A program made the position numbers and the translations under genes. This document shows positions 24,653 to 35,734 of a DNA stretch of 64,000 bases, one piece after another. Each line of letters begins with the position of its first letter. Position 1 is the first letter of the stretch. The stretch comes from Bacillus spongiae (lineage in GTDB: Bacteria > Bacillota > Bacilli > Bacillales > Bacillaceae_K): assembly GCF_037120725.1 (NCBI RefSeq), contig NZ_JBBAXC010000001.1, forward strand, positions 186,001 through 250,000, read 5' to 3'. The notes under the pieces were generated by a model. It was given only the letters and a program-made list of their open reading frames with translations. It did no database searches and was not told where the DNA came from.

Positions 24653-25735
24653 TTACTTCGGGAATATTTGAAGATAGGTATTCATTGGACGATCATATAC
24701 TTCAGGCCTATTAACTCGGAAGTAGAATTGTAAACCACGAACACTTATACCGAACTTAAGTTTAATATCATTAAACCTCTTGATTTTATGATTAAAACCA
24801 CCGGTTACTTCAAGAGTTTTCGTGTTGAAGTCGGGGCCTTTTACTATAATACCCTCTAAGGAATGGGATAAATACTTGACTTTATATTTATCTTGTTTAC
24901 CATCAATAGAATAATCATCTTTTAAGTTTTGAGAAAGTATAACTTCATCACTTGTTATGTTAAAGTGTTCTTTATCGTCATCCATTGTATAATTGTACAG
25001 ATATTTTCTCAGGTCGTTTGTTTTGGAATTTGAGCTTTCAGCCTCCACATATTGATACCCATATAAAGAACTCTCATCTATAACATAATTAGTAATCCCA
25101 TATTTGCTTCCTGAATAAACATTAAACAAAATACGATCTTCTAATCGATATTTGGGAATTTCATTCCATTCAAGTTGTACATGTACTTTAAAGGAATTGT
25201 TATTTAATTGCCAAACTTTAGTAGTTATTTTTTTATAATCTGTTGGAATAGTGACCTTATCATAAAGTTTTTTTGGAATTTCTATGGTAGTAGAATCTTT
25301 ATCGTTTTTTATATATTCTATATTTGTAATCTCTTCTCCAAGGTTGTAACTTTTTGATTCTTGTAGCATATCATCAGTCAATTTATAAAGTATGTATTCG
25401 TCACTGAAAAAATCTCTTAGTCTGTCAAGTTCTTCAGGTGTTATAAATACTCCGTTTTCATTCATAAACCCTTTTGAAGTTAAGAGGTCAGCAATTTCTT
25501 TCTTTACTTCAAACCCTTTCATATCCTCGAACTCTTCTTCTGTTAGGCTTTTCTTTATATATTTTTCAGAATAGCCAATTTCGATTAAATTTTCTAGTTC
25601 ATCTTTTTCGATTATTACCCCTTGCTTATTTATAAATGTTTTTGCTTCCTGGGCGTGAACCTTATTTGCTTCATCTACAATTAGAATAAATAGTAAAGAT
25701 AAGATTGCTAGCGTATAAGTTGCAAAGTATTTCAT
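24653..25735 (-). CDS. Secreted hypothetical protein, 360 aa
   Basis: ATG 25735 with AAGGATTG upstream. Signal peptide MKYFATYTLAILSLLFILIVDEANKVHAQE, cleavage near residue 29. Two short homologous blocks follow (INKQGVIIEKDELENLIEIGYSEKYIKKSLTEEE at about 35-68 and MNENGVFITPEELDRLRDFFSDEYILYKLTDDM at about 92-124), an internal duplication. A larger beta-rich domain (150-360) carries KVWQLNNNSFKVHVQLEW. No known family. It may be a late-arrival accessory gene. Confidence 0.7.
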   Translation of the reverse strand: MKYFATYTLAILSLLFILIVDEANKVHAQEAKTFINKQGVIIEKDELENLIEIGYSEKYIKKSLTEEEFEDMKGFEVKKEIADLLTSKGFMNENGVFITPEELDRLRDFFSDEYILYKLTDDMLQESKSYNLGEEITNIEYIKNDKDSTTIEIPKKLYDKVTIPTDYKKITTKVWQLNNNSFKVHVQLEWNEIPKYRLEDRILFNVYSGSKYGITNYVIDESSLYGYQYVEAESSNSKTNDLRKYLYNYTMDDDKEHFNITSDEVILSQNLKDDYSIDGKQDKYKVKYLSHSLEGIIVKGPDFNTKTLEVTGGFNHKIKRFNDIKLKFGISVRGLQFYFRVNRPEVYDRPMNTYLQIFPK

Positions 25736-26050
25736 CCAAAATCAATCCTTTTCTATAATTGTGAAGACAAGTTCTATTTTAAACTGTTATGGTGATATAT
25801 CAATTACTTTTTGTTCTAAACAGTAAATGGCGGAATTTCTACGATACCGGATAAGGGTTCTAACGTATTTTTAGAAAGGACATGAAAAGCTTATCCTACT
25901 TGAAAGCCACTTCCGTTTTTATTGAAATTTCCCTTGAACTCCTTCCTCTTACATACATTCAAAAAACAATCGCGTAAATTAGATGAATTAATAATTGTAT
26001 CTATACTGCCAAATACAGCGCTCATATATAAAGATTAAGTTAAGAGGAAA
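25736..26050. other. Intergenic region, no gene seen
   Basis: AT-rich, about 310 bases; no supported feature. Confidence 0.5.
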
Positions 26051-26344
26051 GTGGCTGCTGCTATTATTTCCCCTGTTGTCATTTTCGTATTTATCATGGT
26101 CATATTATTTCTAGGTGGAAGATATGAGAAATTCATTAAAATGAGCATAGCATCGGTTATAGTGATCTTTAACTTGTTTTTATTTCCAATCGGACTGTCT
26201 CCAATTTTAGATGGCAGTATAAGGACACTTAGTCAATTCAATCAAGATTTAGCTGTTACTTTATGCATCATTACGTTAATAAATATTATTATCATAGTGG
26301 TGATAATTTTCATTTTAACTGTAACATCCTCAATTTTAGTATAA
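26051..26344 (+). CDS. LFPIG-family membrane protein, short copy
   Basis: 97 residues with three hydrophobic segments. The central block LFLFPIGLSPILDGSIRTLSQFN aligns with LLLFPIGMSTLLDAGIRALVQID of the gene at 16690, and the remaining helices correspond to its last two thirds. GAGGAAA lies only three bases from GTG 26051, so the true start is doubtful and the gene may be 5'-truncated. Confidence 0.5.
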   Translation: MAAAIISPVVIFVFIMVILFLGGRYEKFIKMSIASVIVIFNLFLFPIGLSPILDGSIRTLSQFNQDLAVTLCIITLINIIIIVVIIFILTVTSSILV

Positions 26345-26548
26345 AGGGAAAAGAAGAGGTAATGGAGCGGAGAGAAGGGTGTTAGTCGGTTGTACAGCAC
26401 CTCTTCTATTATTTCATCTTAATAGGAAGCTCTTCCTCGCTGTTATTGATGATTACTATTTTTTCATCTTACAATATTGCCCAATCTTCTATAAATATCT
26501 ATGCATATAGTGTAAAGAAATAGCTTAATAGTTAAAAAGGTGTTTTTA

Positions 26549-26774
26549 ATGGTGAAACAAAAATGTAAAATCCTTTTAGCAGTTTTTATCCTTTTAGGTA
26601 CAGGTGTTCCGATGTTAGCTTTTATTGGTATTGGTCAAGGACTTGGAATAACTGCAAGTATAGCTCGTCATCATGATGAAAACTCTCTGGGCTAATCTAC
26701 TAGAGCTATTTCTCTCATTTCTCGTATTTACTGTAGCCACTTTAATGATATTAGTCGTTAGGAAAAGAGGATAA
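26549..26774 (+). pseudogene. Small two-helix membrane protein, frame-split
   Basis: ATG 26549 after AAAAGGTG opens 48 codons with a hydrophobic N-terminus (KILLAVFILLGTGVPMLAFIGIGQGLGI) ending at 26695. An overlapping frame (ATG 26676 to 26774) supplies a second hydrophobic helix with a basic end (LMILVVRKRG). One frameshift would join them into a protein of about 75 residues; two coupled small genes are the alternative. Confidence 0.45.
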
Positions 26775-27095
26775 ACTATAAAATATCAGTAATATTGCCG
26801 ATTTGTACACTCTAAATAAAGAATTATACAAATGAAAAATTTGGCTTTTTGATGTGAGAATACGAGTTAACCAATGTTTTGATCTTGCCCTCCTCCAGTA
26901 TGTATATTTCTAAGGGGAAATTTTCTTGTGCAGTGCTTTTGGTTTATGTATCTAATGAATAGAGCGATTTCTACTGTTGATAAACGAGGTCAAAATGTAC
27001 TGGTGTTCATATAGAGTGGGACGTATTATGTTTGGTTTTCTTATTTTCACATGCTAAACTGGAAAATGACATAGAGTAAGAAGGACGGTAGAAAG
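26775..27095. other. Junction between accessory region and backbone
   Basis: No gene and no recognisable tRNA or att sequence. The right boundary of the accreted region must lie here or a little upstream. Confidence 0.45.
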
Positions 27096-28109
27096 ATGAA
27101 GAAGAAGGGAAGAACTCTGAAAAAAAATGGGAATGTTGTTTATTTTCCTCATATAAAGGAAAGGTTGATGGAGAAAGGTCTCGATTCTCTCCAACAAAAG
27201 AAATATAAGGAATCGGCTGAATTATTAAAGGAGGCACTACAACTAGGTTATGACCAACCGGAACTATATATGGCGCTGATATTAGCATTATATGAAAGTG
27301 GGCAATATGATCAAGCCAGGTTGTATTGTAAAAATCTTCTTCAAGAAGGAAAAGGAGATTACTATGAGGTCATTGAATTATATATAATGATTCTTATTCA
27401 GTTGAATGAACACGAAGAAGTAGTCTTGATGTTAAATGCCTTATTCGAAGAGCAAAACGTTCCGCTTCATAAAGAAGACCACTTTAAACAGCTCCTGTCT
27501 ATTAGTCAAAAAATTGTCAGTGGAGAACAACTAAAAACTGCTCAAGAAGAACAAGTTCAAGAAGAGAAAGGAAAACTTCCGTTGTTTAGTGGAAGTTTCC
27601 AAGAGCAGCTTGTAAGAATTGGAGAACTAGCAGAGCGCAATATCGTTCCATTTCGTAACGAGTTAATCTCTTATTTAAGTGAGGAGAAGGCTCATCCCAT
27701 CCTTCAAACGATGGTGCTAAACGTATTACGTGAACATCAAGTGAATGAAGAAGTACAGGTTGTAAAGTTGGGAGAGAGTAAAAAGGTTAACCCAGCAAAC
27801 CTAACGGACGTTTTTGATAGTTCGTTTTACAAACAATTACTATTCTTCGCAGAAGAAATGGTTGAACAGCAAAATCCTACTCTTTTTGAATTAATGAAGG
27901 ACGTCATTGATCGCCACTCATTTTTAATGTATCCATTTCCCGTTTTACTCCCTTTAGAGGAAGTGGCGTTTGCTTATTATGTTTACGCGTCGGAATTAAT
28001 TGGGGAAAACGGTAATATTGGAGAGCATACAAATGTTAGCGAAGAGGTTCTTTCGACACATTTGAGAAGAATAAGAGAATTAGAAGAAATTTCTTCTCCC
28101 AATATTTAA
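27096..28109 (+). CDS. ysoA: TPR-repeat protein YsoA
   Basis: 337 residues. Tetratricopeptide helices occupy about 25-125 (GLDSLQQKKYKESAELLKEALQLGYDQPELYMALILALYESGQYDQARLYCKNL). The C-terminal two thirds are helical and acidic (QEEQVQEEKGKLPLFSGSFQEQL). TPR proteins are protein-interaction scaffolds; the partner is unknown. Its position immediately before tig is the B. subtilis ysoA position, which shows that the region between ysnB and here is inserted. Cytoplasmic, no signal. Confidence 0.85.
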   Translation: MKKKGRTLKKNGNVVYFPHIKERLMEKGLDSLQQKKYKESAELLKEALQLGYDQPELYMALILALYESGQYDQARLYCKNLLQEGKGDYYEVIELYIMILIQLNEHEEVVLMLNALFEEQNVPLHKEDHFKQLLSISQKIVSGEQLKTAQEEQVQEEKGKLPLFSGSFQEQLVRIGELAERNIVPFRNELISYLSEEKAHPILQTMVLNVLREHQVNEEVQVVKLGESKKVNPANLTDVFDSSFYKQLLFFAEEMVEQQNPTLFELMKDVIDRHSFLMYPFPVLLPLEEVAFAYYVYASELIGENGNIGEHTNVSEEVLSTHLRRIRELEEISSPNI

Positions 28110-28272
28110 TAGCTATCTGTTGAAAGAAAAGGCTCGTGTGTTATAATAAAATGGTTGTAAAGTGAACACTATCTCTATATTGAAACGGGATGGAGTTACA
28201 TATTAAGAAGGAATTCTTAGTCTTGTTCAATGTTAGAAGTTGATCAATTATAGATTGTTGGAGGGAATTAGT

Positions 28273-29559
28273 ATGTCTGCAAAATGGGAAAAATTAGAAG
28301 GGAACCAGGGAGTTCTTACGGTTGAAGTTGATGTTGACACAGTTAACAAAGGCTTAGACGAAGCGTTCAAGAAGGTAGTTAAACAAGTTAACGTACCTGG
28401 ATTCCGTAAAGGAAAAATGCCTCGTGGCATGTTTGAAAAGCGTTTTGGAGTGGAATCACTTTATCAAGATGCTATTGATTTCATTCTTCCAGAAGCATAT
28501 GCAAAAGCGGTGGAAGAAACGAATATTGATCCAGTAGATCGTCCTGAAATTGATGTTACTCAAATGGAAAAGGGTAAAGAGCTTATTTTCACTGCTAAAG
28601 TAACGGTAAAACCTGAAGTGAAACTTGGTGAATACAAAGGCTTAGAAGTTGAAAAAATCGATACTGACATTACAGAAGCTGACGTAGAAGCTGAGCTTGT
28701 ATCACTTCAAGAACGTCATGCGGAGCTTGTAGTAAAAGAAGATGGAACGGTTGAAACAGGCGACACAGCTGTCATCGATTTTGAAGGATTTGTTGACGGT
28801 GAAGCGTTTGAAGGTGGGAAGGGTGAAAATTACTCACTAGAAATCGGTTCTGGTTCTTTCATTCCTGGCTTTGAAGAAAAACTAGTAGGAGCAGCAGCTG
28901 GCGAAGAGAAAGACGTTGAAGTAACATTCCCAGAAGAATATCATGCAGAAGATCTTGCAGGAAAACCAGCTACATTTAAAGTGAAGGTTCACGAAATTAA
29001 AACGAAGGAACTTCCTGAATTAGATGATGAACTTGCAAAAGAAATCGACGAAGAAGTTGCGACTTTGGCAGAATTGAAAGAGAAAACGCAAAAGCGTCTA
29101 GAAGAAACAAAAACTTCAGAAGCTGAAACAGCAGTTCGTGAAGGTCTGATTGAAAAAGCAACAGAAGCGTCTGAAGTTGATATTCCAGAAATTATGGTGG
29201 AAAATGAACTTAATCGCATGATGCAAGAATTTGAGCAACGTCTTCAAATGCAAGGAATGAACTTAGAGTTGTACTCCCAATTCTCTGGTCAGGACGAAGA
29301 AGCTCTTCGCAGTCAAATGAAAGAAGATGCTGGAAAACGAGTTCGTACAAATTTAACACTTGAAGCAATTGCAATTGCTGAAAACTTAGAAGTTTCTGAT
29401 GAAGATGCAGAAAAAGAAGTTAGTGTAATGGCTGAGCAATATAATATGAGCCCAGACAACATTAAGCAAGCAATTGGTGGATTAGAAAGTCTTAAAGGCG
29501 ATTTAAAAATTCGTAAAGCAATTGAATTTCTTGTAGAAAATAGCAAAACTGTTGCATAA
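28273..29559 (+). CDS. tig: Trigger factor (ribosome-associated chaperone, PPIase)
   Basis: 428 residues from ATG 28273 (GGAGGG eight bases upstream; TTG 28240 is not used). The N-terminal ribosome-binding domain has the signature GFRKGKMPR (about 43-51). The FKBP-type prolyl isomerase domain covers about 160-245 ([38 protein letters not shown]), and the C-terminal arm region is at 250-428. It shields nascent chains at the exit tunnel. A terminator follows. Standard backbone gene. Confidence 0.97.
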   Translation: MSAKWEKLEGNQGVLTVEVDVDTVNKGLDEAFKKVVKQVNVPGFRKGKMPRGMFEKRFGVESLYQDAIDFILPEAYAKAVEETNIDPVDRPEIDVTQMEKGKELIFTAKVTVKPEVKLGEYKGLEVEKIDTDITEADVEAELVSLQERHAELVVKEDGTVETGDTAVIDFEGFVDGEAFEGGKGENYSLEIGSGSFIPGFEEKLVGAAAGEEKDVEVTFPEEYHAEDLAGKPATFKVKVHEIKTKELPELDDELAKEIDEEVATLAELKEKTQKRLEETKTSEAETAVREGLIEKATEASEVDIPEIMVENELNRMMQEFEQRLQMQGMNLELYSQFSGQDEEALRSQMKEDAGKRVRTNLTLEAIAIAENLEVSDEDAEKEVSVMAEQYNMSPDNIKQAIGGLESLKGDLKIRKAIEFLVENSKTVA

Positions 29560-29572
29560 TAATATATAGAGA

Positions 29573-29603
29573 AACAAGGCACGACTTGCTCGTGTCTTGT
29601 TTT
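29573..29603 (+). terminator. Terminator after tig
   Basis: 12-bp stem AACAAGGCACGA/TCGTGTCTTGTT with one G-T pair, 5-base loop, T run. Confidence 0.9.
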
Positions 29604-29844
29604 ATACAAAATTCCATACATATTAGAATAGAATTAGCGTTAATTGGGTAAAAATTATTAAATAGGTCATTCACAAATTGTTGGGTAGGCGTATAAGTTC
29701 CTTTTCGTTCTCTTTTTTGTTAAAATGCAATACATAACTGGAAGTAGTAATATAATGTAAAATTAAGGTGCGTAACCAAGAAACATTTAATAATGTAAAG
29801 GCTAAACGTACCATTCACTAGTCTTTATTAAGGGGTGAGCGTCA

Positions 29845-31116
29845 TTGTTTAAATTTAACGATGAAAAAGGACAGCTCAAGTGCTCATTCTGTGGTAAAAC
29901 ACAGGATCAAGTTCGAAAGCTTGTTGCTGGTCCAGGAGTTTATATATGTGATGAATGTATTGAATTGTGTACAGAAATTGTGGAGGAAGAGCTAGGTACA
30001 GAGGAAGAAGTCGAATTTAAAGACGTACCAAAGCCAATGGAAATTCGTGAAATCCTTGATGAATATGTAATTGGTCAAGATCAAGCGAAGAAGTCACTTG
30101 CAGTAGCTGTTTACAATCATTACAAACGTATTAACTCCAATAACAAAGTTGATGATGTAGAGTTAGCAAAAAGTAATATTAGTTTAATCGGACCAACAGG
30201 TAGTGGGAAAACGTTACTTGCACAAACGTTGGCGCGTATTTTAAATGTCCCGTTTGCCATTGCTGATGCAACATCTCTTACAGAGGCTGGTTACGTTGGG
30301 GAGGATGTTGAAAACATCCTATTAAAACTAATTCAAGCTGCTGATTATGATGTAGAAAGAGCAGAAAAGGGAATTATCTATATTGATGAAATTGATAAAG
30401 TAGCTCGGAAGTCTGAGAACCCTTCTATTACTCGCGATGTGTCTGGTGAAGGGGTACAACAGGCACTATTGAAAATCTTAGAAGGTACGACGGCAAGTGT
30501 GCCTCCACAAGGTGGCCGAAAGCATCCTCATCAAGAGTTCATTCAAATAGACACAAGTAATATTCTATTTATTTGTGGTGGAGCCTTTGATGGAATTGAA
30601 CAAATTATTAAGCGCCGCTTAGGACAGAAAGTAATCGGTTTTGGATCCGAGTCTAAAAATGCTGAAGTAGATGAAAAGGCCCTGCTTTCTAAAGTAGTTC
30701 CAGAAGACCTATTACGTTTTGGACTTATTCCAGAATTTATTGGGCGACTTCCTGTTATTGCAAGTTTAACTCCGTTAGATGAAGCGGCTTTAATTGAAAT
30801 TCTAACGAAACCGAAGAATGCCTTAGTTAAACAATACCAAAAAATGCTTGAACTAGATGATGTTGAGCTAGTTTTTGAAGGTGATGCACTACAAGAGATT
30901 GCCAAAAAAGCAATTGAAAGAAAAACAGGTGCACGGGGTCTTCGCTCCATTATCGAAACAATCATGCTTGATGTAATGTTCGATTTACCATCAAGAGAAG
31001 ACATAAAAAAATGTGTCATTACGAGCAGTACAGTTTTAGAAGGTGTAGCACCAAAACTTTTAACAGAAGATGGAACGGAACTCTCTTCTACAGATGAAAC
31101 AAAAAATTCAGCATGA
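29845..31116 (+). CDS. clpX: ATP-dependent Clp protease ATPase subunit ClpX
   Basis: 423 residues from a TTG start with AAGGGGTGA seven to eight bases upstream; the product then begins [18 protein letters not shown] as in B. subtilis. The N-terminal C4 zinc domain has C13, C16, C35 and C38. The AAA+ core has Walker A GPTGSGKT, Walker [10 protein letters not shown], the RKH loop GGRKHPHQ and the ClpP-docking IGF loop (KVIGFGS). It unfolds substrates for ClpP. Intact. The TTG start probably tempers expression. Confidence 0.97.
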   Translation: MFKFNDEKGQLKCSFCGKTQDQVRKLVAGPGVYICDECIELCTEIVEEELGTEEEVEFKDVPKPMEIREILDEYVIGQDQAKKSLAVAVYNHYKRINSNNKVDDVELAKSNISLIGPTGSGKTLLAQTLARILNVPFAIADATSLTEAGYVGEDVENILLKLIQAADYDVERAEKGIIYIDEIDKVARKSENPSITRDVSGEGVQQALLKILEGTTASVPPQGGRKHPHQEFIQIDTSNILFICGGAFDGIEQIIKRRLGQKVIGFGSESKNAEVDEKALLSKVVPEDLLRFGLIPEFIGRLPVIASLTPLDEAALIEILTKPKNALVKQYQKMLELDDVELVFEGDALQEIAKKAIERKTGARGLRSIIETIMLDVMFDLPSREDIKKCVITSSTVLEGVAPKLLTEDGTELSSTDETKNSA

Positions 31117-31136
31117 TTTTGCGTTTCGTCATATTA

Positions 31137-31173
31137 AAAAAACCCAAGAGGTAATGGCCTTTTGGGTTTTTAA
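31137..31173 (+). terminator. Terminator after clpX
   Basis: Stem AACCCAA-AGG/CCT-TTGGGTT with flanking A and T runs. Confidence 0.88.
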
Positions 31174-31320
31174 TCTTTTATAAGTAAAATGTTCAAACTG
31201 GCCAACTGCTCCATTCCCCACCACCAATCTCATTTTCATTTTTAAAATGTGTAGATTATCGTTTTTATCCAGTTGAAGGAATTCATCTCTTCTTAATCAT
31301 GATTCGTACCCTACCTTTTT

Positions 31321-31350
31321 GTTTATTCTCGTAATTCTGAGGAGATACTA
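31321..31350 (+). promoter_or_regulatory. Candidate sigma-F promoter of lonB
   Basis: GTTTA at 31321, a 15-base spacer and GGAGATACTA at 31341 fit the sigma-F/G pattern (GYATA, GGnnAnAnT), 34 bases before the lonB start. B. subtilis lonB is sigma-F controlled, so the match is expected; the sigma assignment here is inferred. Confidence 0.6.
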
Positions 31351-31383
31351 CCTAGTAACATCTTGGATAACTGGAGGGATTAT

Positions 31384-33033
31384 ATGAGTTGGACAGGTAT
31401 CGCGTTATTAATTCAACTTTTCTTTGGGGTTATTATCGGATTATACTTTTGGAACTTGCTGAAGAATCAACGTACTCAAAAGGTATCCATTGATCGTGAA
31501 TCTAAAAAAGAAATGGAACAACTAAAACAGTTACGTTTAATCAAATTAACAGAGCCTTTATCTGAAAAAGTAAGACCAACAAGTTTTAAGGATGTAATCG
31601 GACAACAGGACGGTATTCAGGCATTGCGTGCGGCACTTTGTGGACCAAACCCTCAGCATGTAATTATTTATGGACCACCTGGTGTCGGAAAGACAGCGGC
31701 AGCCAGGCTTGTACTAGAAGAAGCTAAAAAACAACCGACTACACCTTTTTCATCAAGCGCGACTTTTGTGGAACTAGACGCAACTACAGCAAGGTTCGAT
31801 GAAAGGGGAATTGCTGACCCTTTAATCGGTTCTGTTCATGATCCAATCTATCAAGGAGCAGGAGCAATGGGGCAAGCTGGAATTCCTCAGCCAAAGCAAG
31901 GGGCAGTAACAAATGCTCACGGTGGTGTTTTATTTATTGATGAAATTGGGGAATTACATCCAGTCCAAATGAATAAATTGTTGAAAGTATTAGAGGATCG
32001 TAAAGTGTTTTTAGAAAGCGCCTATTATAGTGAAGAAAACCACCAAATCCCCCAGCATATTCATGACATCTTTAAAAACGGACTACCAGCAGATTTTCGC
32101 TTAATAGGGGCAACCACAAGAACACCTAATGAAATTCCTGCCGCTATTCGCTCACGGTGTATGGAAGTCTTTTTTAGAGAGCTTGATCGTGAGGAAGTGA
32201 AAGAAGTTGCCACGCAAGCAGTTAATAAAGTGGGACTTTCTATCACGGAGACAGGCTTGGATATTATATCCTCATTTGCTCGAAATGGTAGGGAAGCGGT
32301 GAATATGGTACAGATTGTCGCAGGGTTAGCTATTGTTAAGAAAAGTTCTTCCATATTAGATGAGGATATTGAATGGGTTGTTCATTCTAGTCAACAAACT
32401 CCTCGATTGGATAAGAAAGTTAAAGGAGAAGCTCAAATTGGTTTAGTGAATGGATTAGCTGTGACAGGACCTAATTCAGGAGCTTTATTAGATATAGAAG
32501 TAACCGTTATCCCTGCAATAGAAAAAGGAAGTATAAATATTACAGGAATTGTTGAAGAAGAAAGCATTGGAGGCCAAGGGAAATCTGTACGTAGAAAGAG
32601 TATGGCAAAGGGGTCTATTGAAAATGTTGTAACCGTTCTACGTTCGATGGGTGTCCCATCTGAACAATATGATATACATGTGAATTTTCCTGGAGGTATC
32701 CCTGTCGATGGGCCTTCTGCTGGAATTGCTATGGCAACAGGAATTTACTCAGCCATTTATCGAATACCAGTTCACCATGATGTCGCAATGACAGGTGAGA
32801 TTAGTATTCATGGACTTGTTAAGCCGATTGGAGGGGTCTTAGCAAAAGTAAAAGCAGCAAAGTTGGCAGGTGCAACAAAAGTGATAATTCCTGATGATAA
32901 TCAACCCGCACTTTTGAAAGAAATAAAAGGTATTACCATTATCCCGGTGAAAAGACTTGAAGAAGTTTTTGAACATGCACTAAACAAGGCGTTAAATGGG
33001 TTAGATGTTGAAAAAAGTCAAAGTATTAAATAG
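31384..33033 (+). CDS. lonB: Forespore ATP-dependent protease LonB
   Basis: 549 residues from ATG 31384 (GGAGGG five bases before). An N-terminal membrane anchor (WTGIALLIQLFFGVIIGLYFW) replaces the usual LON substrate domain. The AAA+ part has Walker A GPPGVGKT and Walker B GGVLFIDEIGEL, and the S16 protease part has the catalytic serine in DGPSAGIAMATG and the lysine in AKVKAAKLAGATK. This is the LonB architecture of Bacillus, made in the forespore. It precedes lonA but is probably a separate transcription unit. Confidence 0.95.
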   Translation: MSWTGIALLIQLFFGVIIGLYFWNLLKNQRTQKVSIDRESKKEMEQLKQLRLIKLTEPLSEKVRPTSFKDVIGQQDGIQALRAALCGPNPQHVIIYGPPGVGKTAAARLVLEEAKKQPTTPFSSSATFVELDATTARFDERGIADPLIGSVHDPIYQGAGAMGQAGIPQPKQGAVTNAHGGVLFIDEIGELHPVQMNKLLKVLEDRKVFLESAYYSEENHQIPQHIHDIFKNGLPADFRLIGATTRTPNEIPAAIRSRCMEVFFRELDREEVKEVATQAVNKVGLSITETGLDIISSFARNGREAVNMVQIVAGLAIVKKSSSILDEDIEWVVHSSQQTPRLDKKVKGEAQIGLVNGLAVTGPNSGALLDIEVTVIPAIEKGSINITGIVEEESIGGQGKSVRRKSMAKGSIENVVTVLRSMGVPSEQYDIHVNFPGGIPVDGPSAGIAMATGIYSAIYRIPVHHDVAMTGEISIHGLVKPIGGVLAKVKAAKLAGATKVIIPDDNQPALLKEIKGITIIPVKRLEEVFEHALNKALNGLDVEKSQSIK

Positions 33034-33400
33034 GAAGGGTGCAACAGGATTTTGTGCAAATTAACGGGGGCGAAATGAAGGAAGGTAATGGTAGTTATTG
33101 GCATAACAGACGCCTCCCTTGTAATACCTATACACACAAACAATAAAAGAAAAGGGAAGAATGAGACAGGCTATTGAATTGCTTATTCTTCGTTGTGCAT
33201 GGGGTTAAGATGTAACTTTAAGGAATAGTCTCTGAATGGACACTACAAAGTAAATAGGTTAGAATTGTACAAAGATTAAGGTCTCAGGATTAAAAAGAAC
33301 TGTAAGACCGAACATACATAAGGTTGACCGTACAGGTATCTTCTTGATTAACTTTACGGGTAACAAACTGAGCAAATGGATTATTGGAGGTGCTTTGCAT
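33034..33400. promoter_or_regulatory. lonB-lonA intergenic leader region
   Basis: 367 bases without a gene. Contains a possible GGGGGCG (33066) with CGCCTCC pairing and a hairpin GAAGAAT...ATTCTTC (about 33156-33191). A heat-shock (CIRCE or CtsR) operator is not obvious to me. Probably holds the lonA promoter and lonB termination signals. Confidence 0.35.
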
Positions 33401-35734
33401 ATGACGGAAGAAGAAAAAGAGCGCATCGTCCCCCTCCTTCCCTTAAGAGGTCTGCTCGTATATCCAACAATGGTTCTCCATCTAGATGTAGGTAGAGACC
33501 GTTCTGTAGAAGCGTTGGAAAGAGCAATGATGGATGATCATTTAATTTTTTTATCAACTCAAAAAGACATAAATATTGATGAGCCAACAGAAGCTGATAT
33601 TTATAAAATGGGTACGTTAACGAAAGTAAAGCAAATGCTGAAACTACCTAATGGGACGATTCGTGTGTTGGTTGAAGGGGTCAAGCGTGGTCAAATTGTT
33701 GATCTTCATGATCATGAAACGTATACAACCGTTTCGATTGAAACTAGTGAAGATGACCAAACAAAAACAGCAGAGCTCGAAGCGTTAATGAGAACACTAT
33801 TAAATTATTTTGAACAGTACATAAAACTTTCAAAAAAAATTACTGCAGAAACTTACGCGACTGTCTCCGATATCGAAGAGCCGGGAAGGCTAGCGGATAT
33901 TATTGCTTCTCATCTTCCTTTGAAATTGAAGGATAAGCAGGAAATTCTCGAAATGCTTAATATACATGAGCGTTTACAGCATGTGATTGAAATCATTCAC
34001 AATGAAAAAGAAGTGTTGAATTTAGAAAAGAAGATTGGTCAACGAGTTAAACGTTCAATGGAACGTACGCAAAAGGAATATTATTTGAGAGAGCAATTAA
34101 AAGCTATACAGAAGGAACTTGGCGATAAAGAAGGAAAAACGGGTGAAGTATCTGAACTCACTAAAAAAATTGAAGAAGCAGGCATGCCACTGTCCGTTCA
34201 AACAACAGCCTTAAAAGAGTTAAGTCGATATGAGAAGATTCCTTCCAGCTCTGCTGAAAGTGCCGTCATCCGCAATTATATTGATTGGTTAATTTCGCTA
34301 CCGTGGACGAATTCGACAGAAGATGATCTTAATATTGTGAAAGCCGAGAAGATATTAGATCGTGATCACTACGGTTTAGATAAGGTAAAAGAACGTGTAT
34401 TGGAATATTTAGCAGTACAACAGCTTACTCAATCTTTGAAAGGCCCGATATTGTGTTTAGCAGGACCACCAGGAGTGGGAAAAACAAGTTTAGCACGATC
34501 AATTGCAGAATCATTAGGACGAAATTTCGTTCGGATCTCTTTAGGTGGGGTGAGAGATGAGTCGGAAATTCGTGGGCATCGCCGGACGTATGTTGGAGCT
34601 ATGCCAGGAAGAATTATACAAGGAATGAAAAAAGCAGGTACGATTAATCCGGTTTTCCTTTTGGATGAAATTGACAAGATGTCAAATGATTTTAGAGGAG
34701 ATCCTTCTTCGGCCATGCTTGAAGTACTGGATCCAGAGCAAAATCATAATTTTAGTGATCATTATATTGAAGAAACATATGACTTATCTAATGTCATGTT
34801 TATTGCCACTGCGAATAATTTAGCAACAATTCCTGGCCCTCTTCGTGATCGAATGGAGATTATATCAATTGCTGGCTATACGGAGGAAGAAAAGCTTCAT
34901 ATAGCAAAGGACCATTTACTGACAAAACAATTAAAAGGTCACGGTTTATCAAAAGGTCAGCTTCAAGTAAGAGAAGAAGCGATTCGAGATGTTGTCAGAT
35001 ACTATACTAGAGAAGCAGGTGTGCGTGGATTAGAGCGCCAACTTGCATCAATCTGTCGTAAAACAGCCAAAATTATCGTTTCAGGTGAGAAAAAACGTGT
35101 CATCATCACGGAAAAAAATCTGGAAGAATTTTTAGGGAAGAAAATCTTCCGCTATGGCCAAGCTGAATCAGAGGATACTGTTGGAGTAGCAACTGGACTA
35201 GCTTATACGACTGTTGGTGGAGATACATTACAAATTGAAGTAAGTCTCTCTCCTGGGAAAGGAAAGCTTGTTCTTACCGGTAAGCTAGGAGATGTAATGA
35301 AAGAGTCTGCTCAAACCGCTTTTAGTTACGTCCGTTCTAAAGCATCGGAGCTTGGGATTGAAAGTAATTTTCATGAGAAATATGATATTCATATTCATGT
35401 TCCAGAGGGTGCTGTTCCAAAAGACGGTCCTTCAGCTGGTATTACCATCACGACAGCATTAGTGTCAGCATTATCAGGTAATGTCATTCGACGTGAGGTA
35501 GGAATGACAGGTGAAATGACACTTAGAGGAAGAGTGTTGCCTATCGGTGGAGTAAAAGAGAAGACTCTAAGCGCTCACCGTGCCGGATTAAGGACGATTA
35601 TTCTTCCGCAAGATAATGAGAAGGATATAGACGATATTCCAGCAAGTGTTAGAAAGGAATTGCGATTTGTCTTAGTCTCACATATAGATGAGGTATTAGA
35701 AACAGCAGTAGTAGGTGCTAAAAATGAAAGTTAA
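33401..35734 (+). CDS. lonA: ATP-dependent protease LonA
   Basis: 777 residues from ATG 33401 with TTGGAGGTG upstream; TTG/ATT-type starts from 33344 lack a ribosome site. The LON substrate-binding domain is at about 8-200 ([23 protein letters not shown]). The AAA+ core has Walker [10 protein letters not shown] and Walker B FLLDEIDK. The S16 domain has catalytic Ser in [11 protein letters not shown] and Lys in [13 protein letters not shown]. It degrades damaged and regulatory proteins in the cytoplasm. It overlaps ysxC by 11 bases. Confidence 0.97.
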   Translation: MTEEEKERIVPLLPLRGLLVYPTMVLHLDVGRDRSVEALERAMMDDHLIFLSTQKDINIDEPTEADIYKMGTLTKVKQMLKLPNGTIRVLVEGVKRGQIVDLHDHETYTTVSIETSEDDQTKTAELEALMRTLLNYFEQYIKLSKKITAETYATVSDIEEPGRLADIIASHLPLKLKDKQEILEMLNIHERLQHVIEIIHNEKEVLNLEKKIGQRVKRSMERTQKEYYLREQLKAIQKELGDKEGKTGEVSELTKKIEEAGMPLSVQTTALKELSRYEKIPSSSAESAVIRNYIDWLISLPWTNSTEDDLNIVKAEKILDRDHYGLDKVKERVLEYLAVQQLTQSLKGPILCLAGPPGVGKTSLARSIAESLGRNFVRISLGGVRDESEIRGHRRTYVGAMPGRIIQGMKKAGTINPVFLLDEIDKMSNDFRGDPSSAMLEVLDPEQNHNFSDHYIEETYDLSNVMFIATANNLATIPGPLRDRMEIISIAGYTEEEKLHIAKDHLLTKQLKGHGLSKGQLQVREEAIRDVVRYYTREAGVRGLERQLASICRKTAKIIVSGEKKRVIITEKNLEEFLGKKIFRYGQAESEDTVGVATGLAYTTVGGDTLQIEVSLSPGKGKLVLTGKLGDVMKESAQTAFSYVRSKASELGIESNFHEKYDIHIHVPEGAVPKDGPSAGITITTALVSALSGNVIRREVGMTGEMTLRGRVLPIGGVKEKTLSAHRAGLRTIILPQDNEKDIDDIPASVRKELRFVLVSHIDEVLETAVVGAKNES

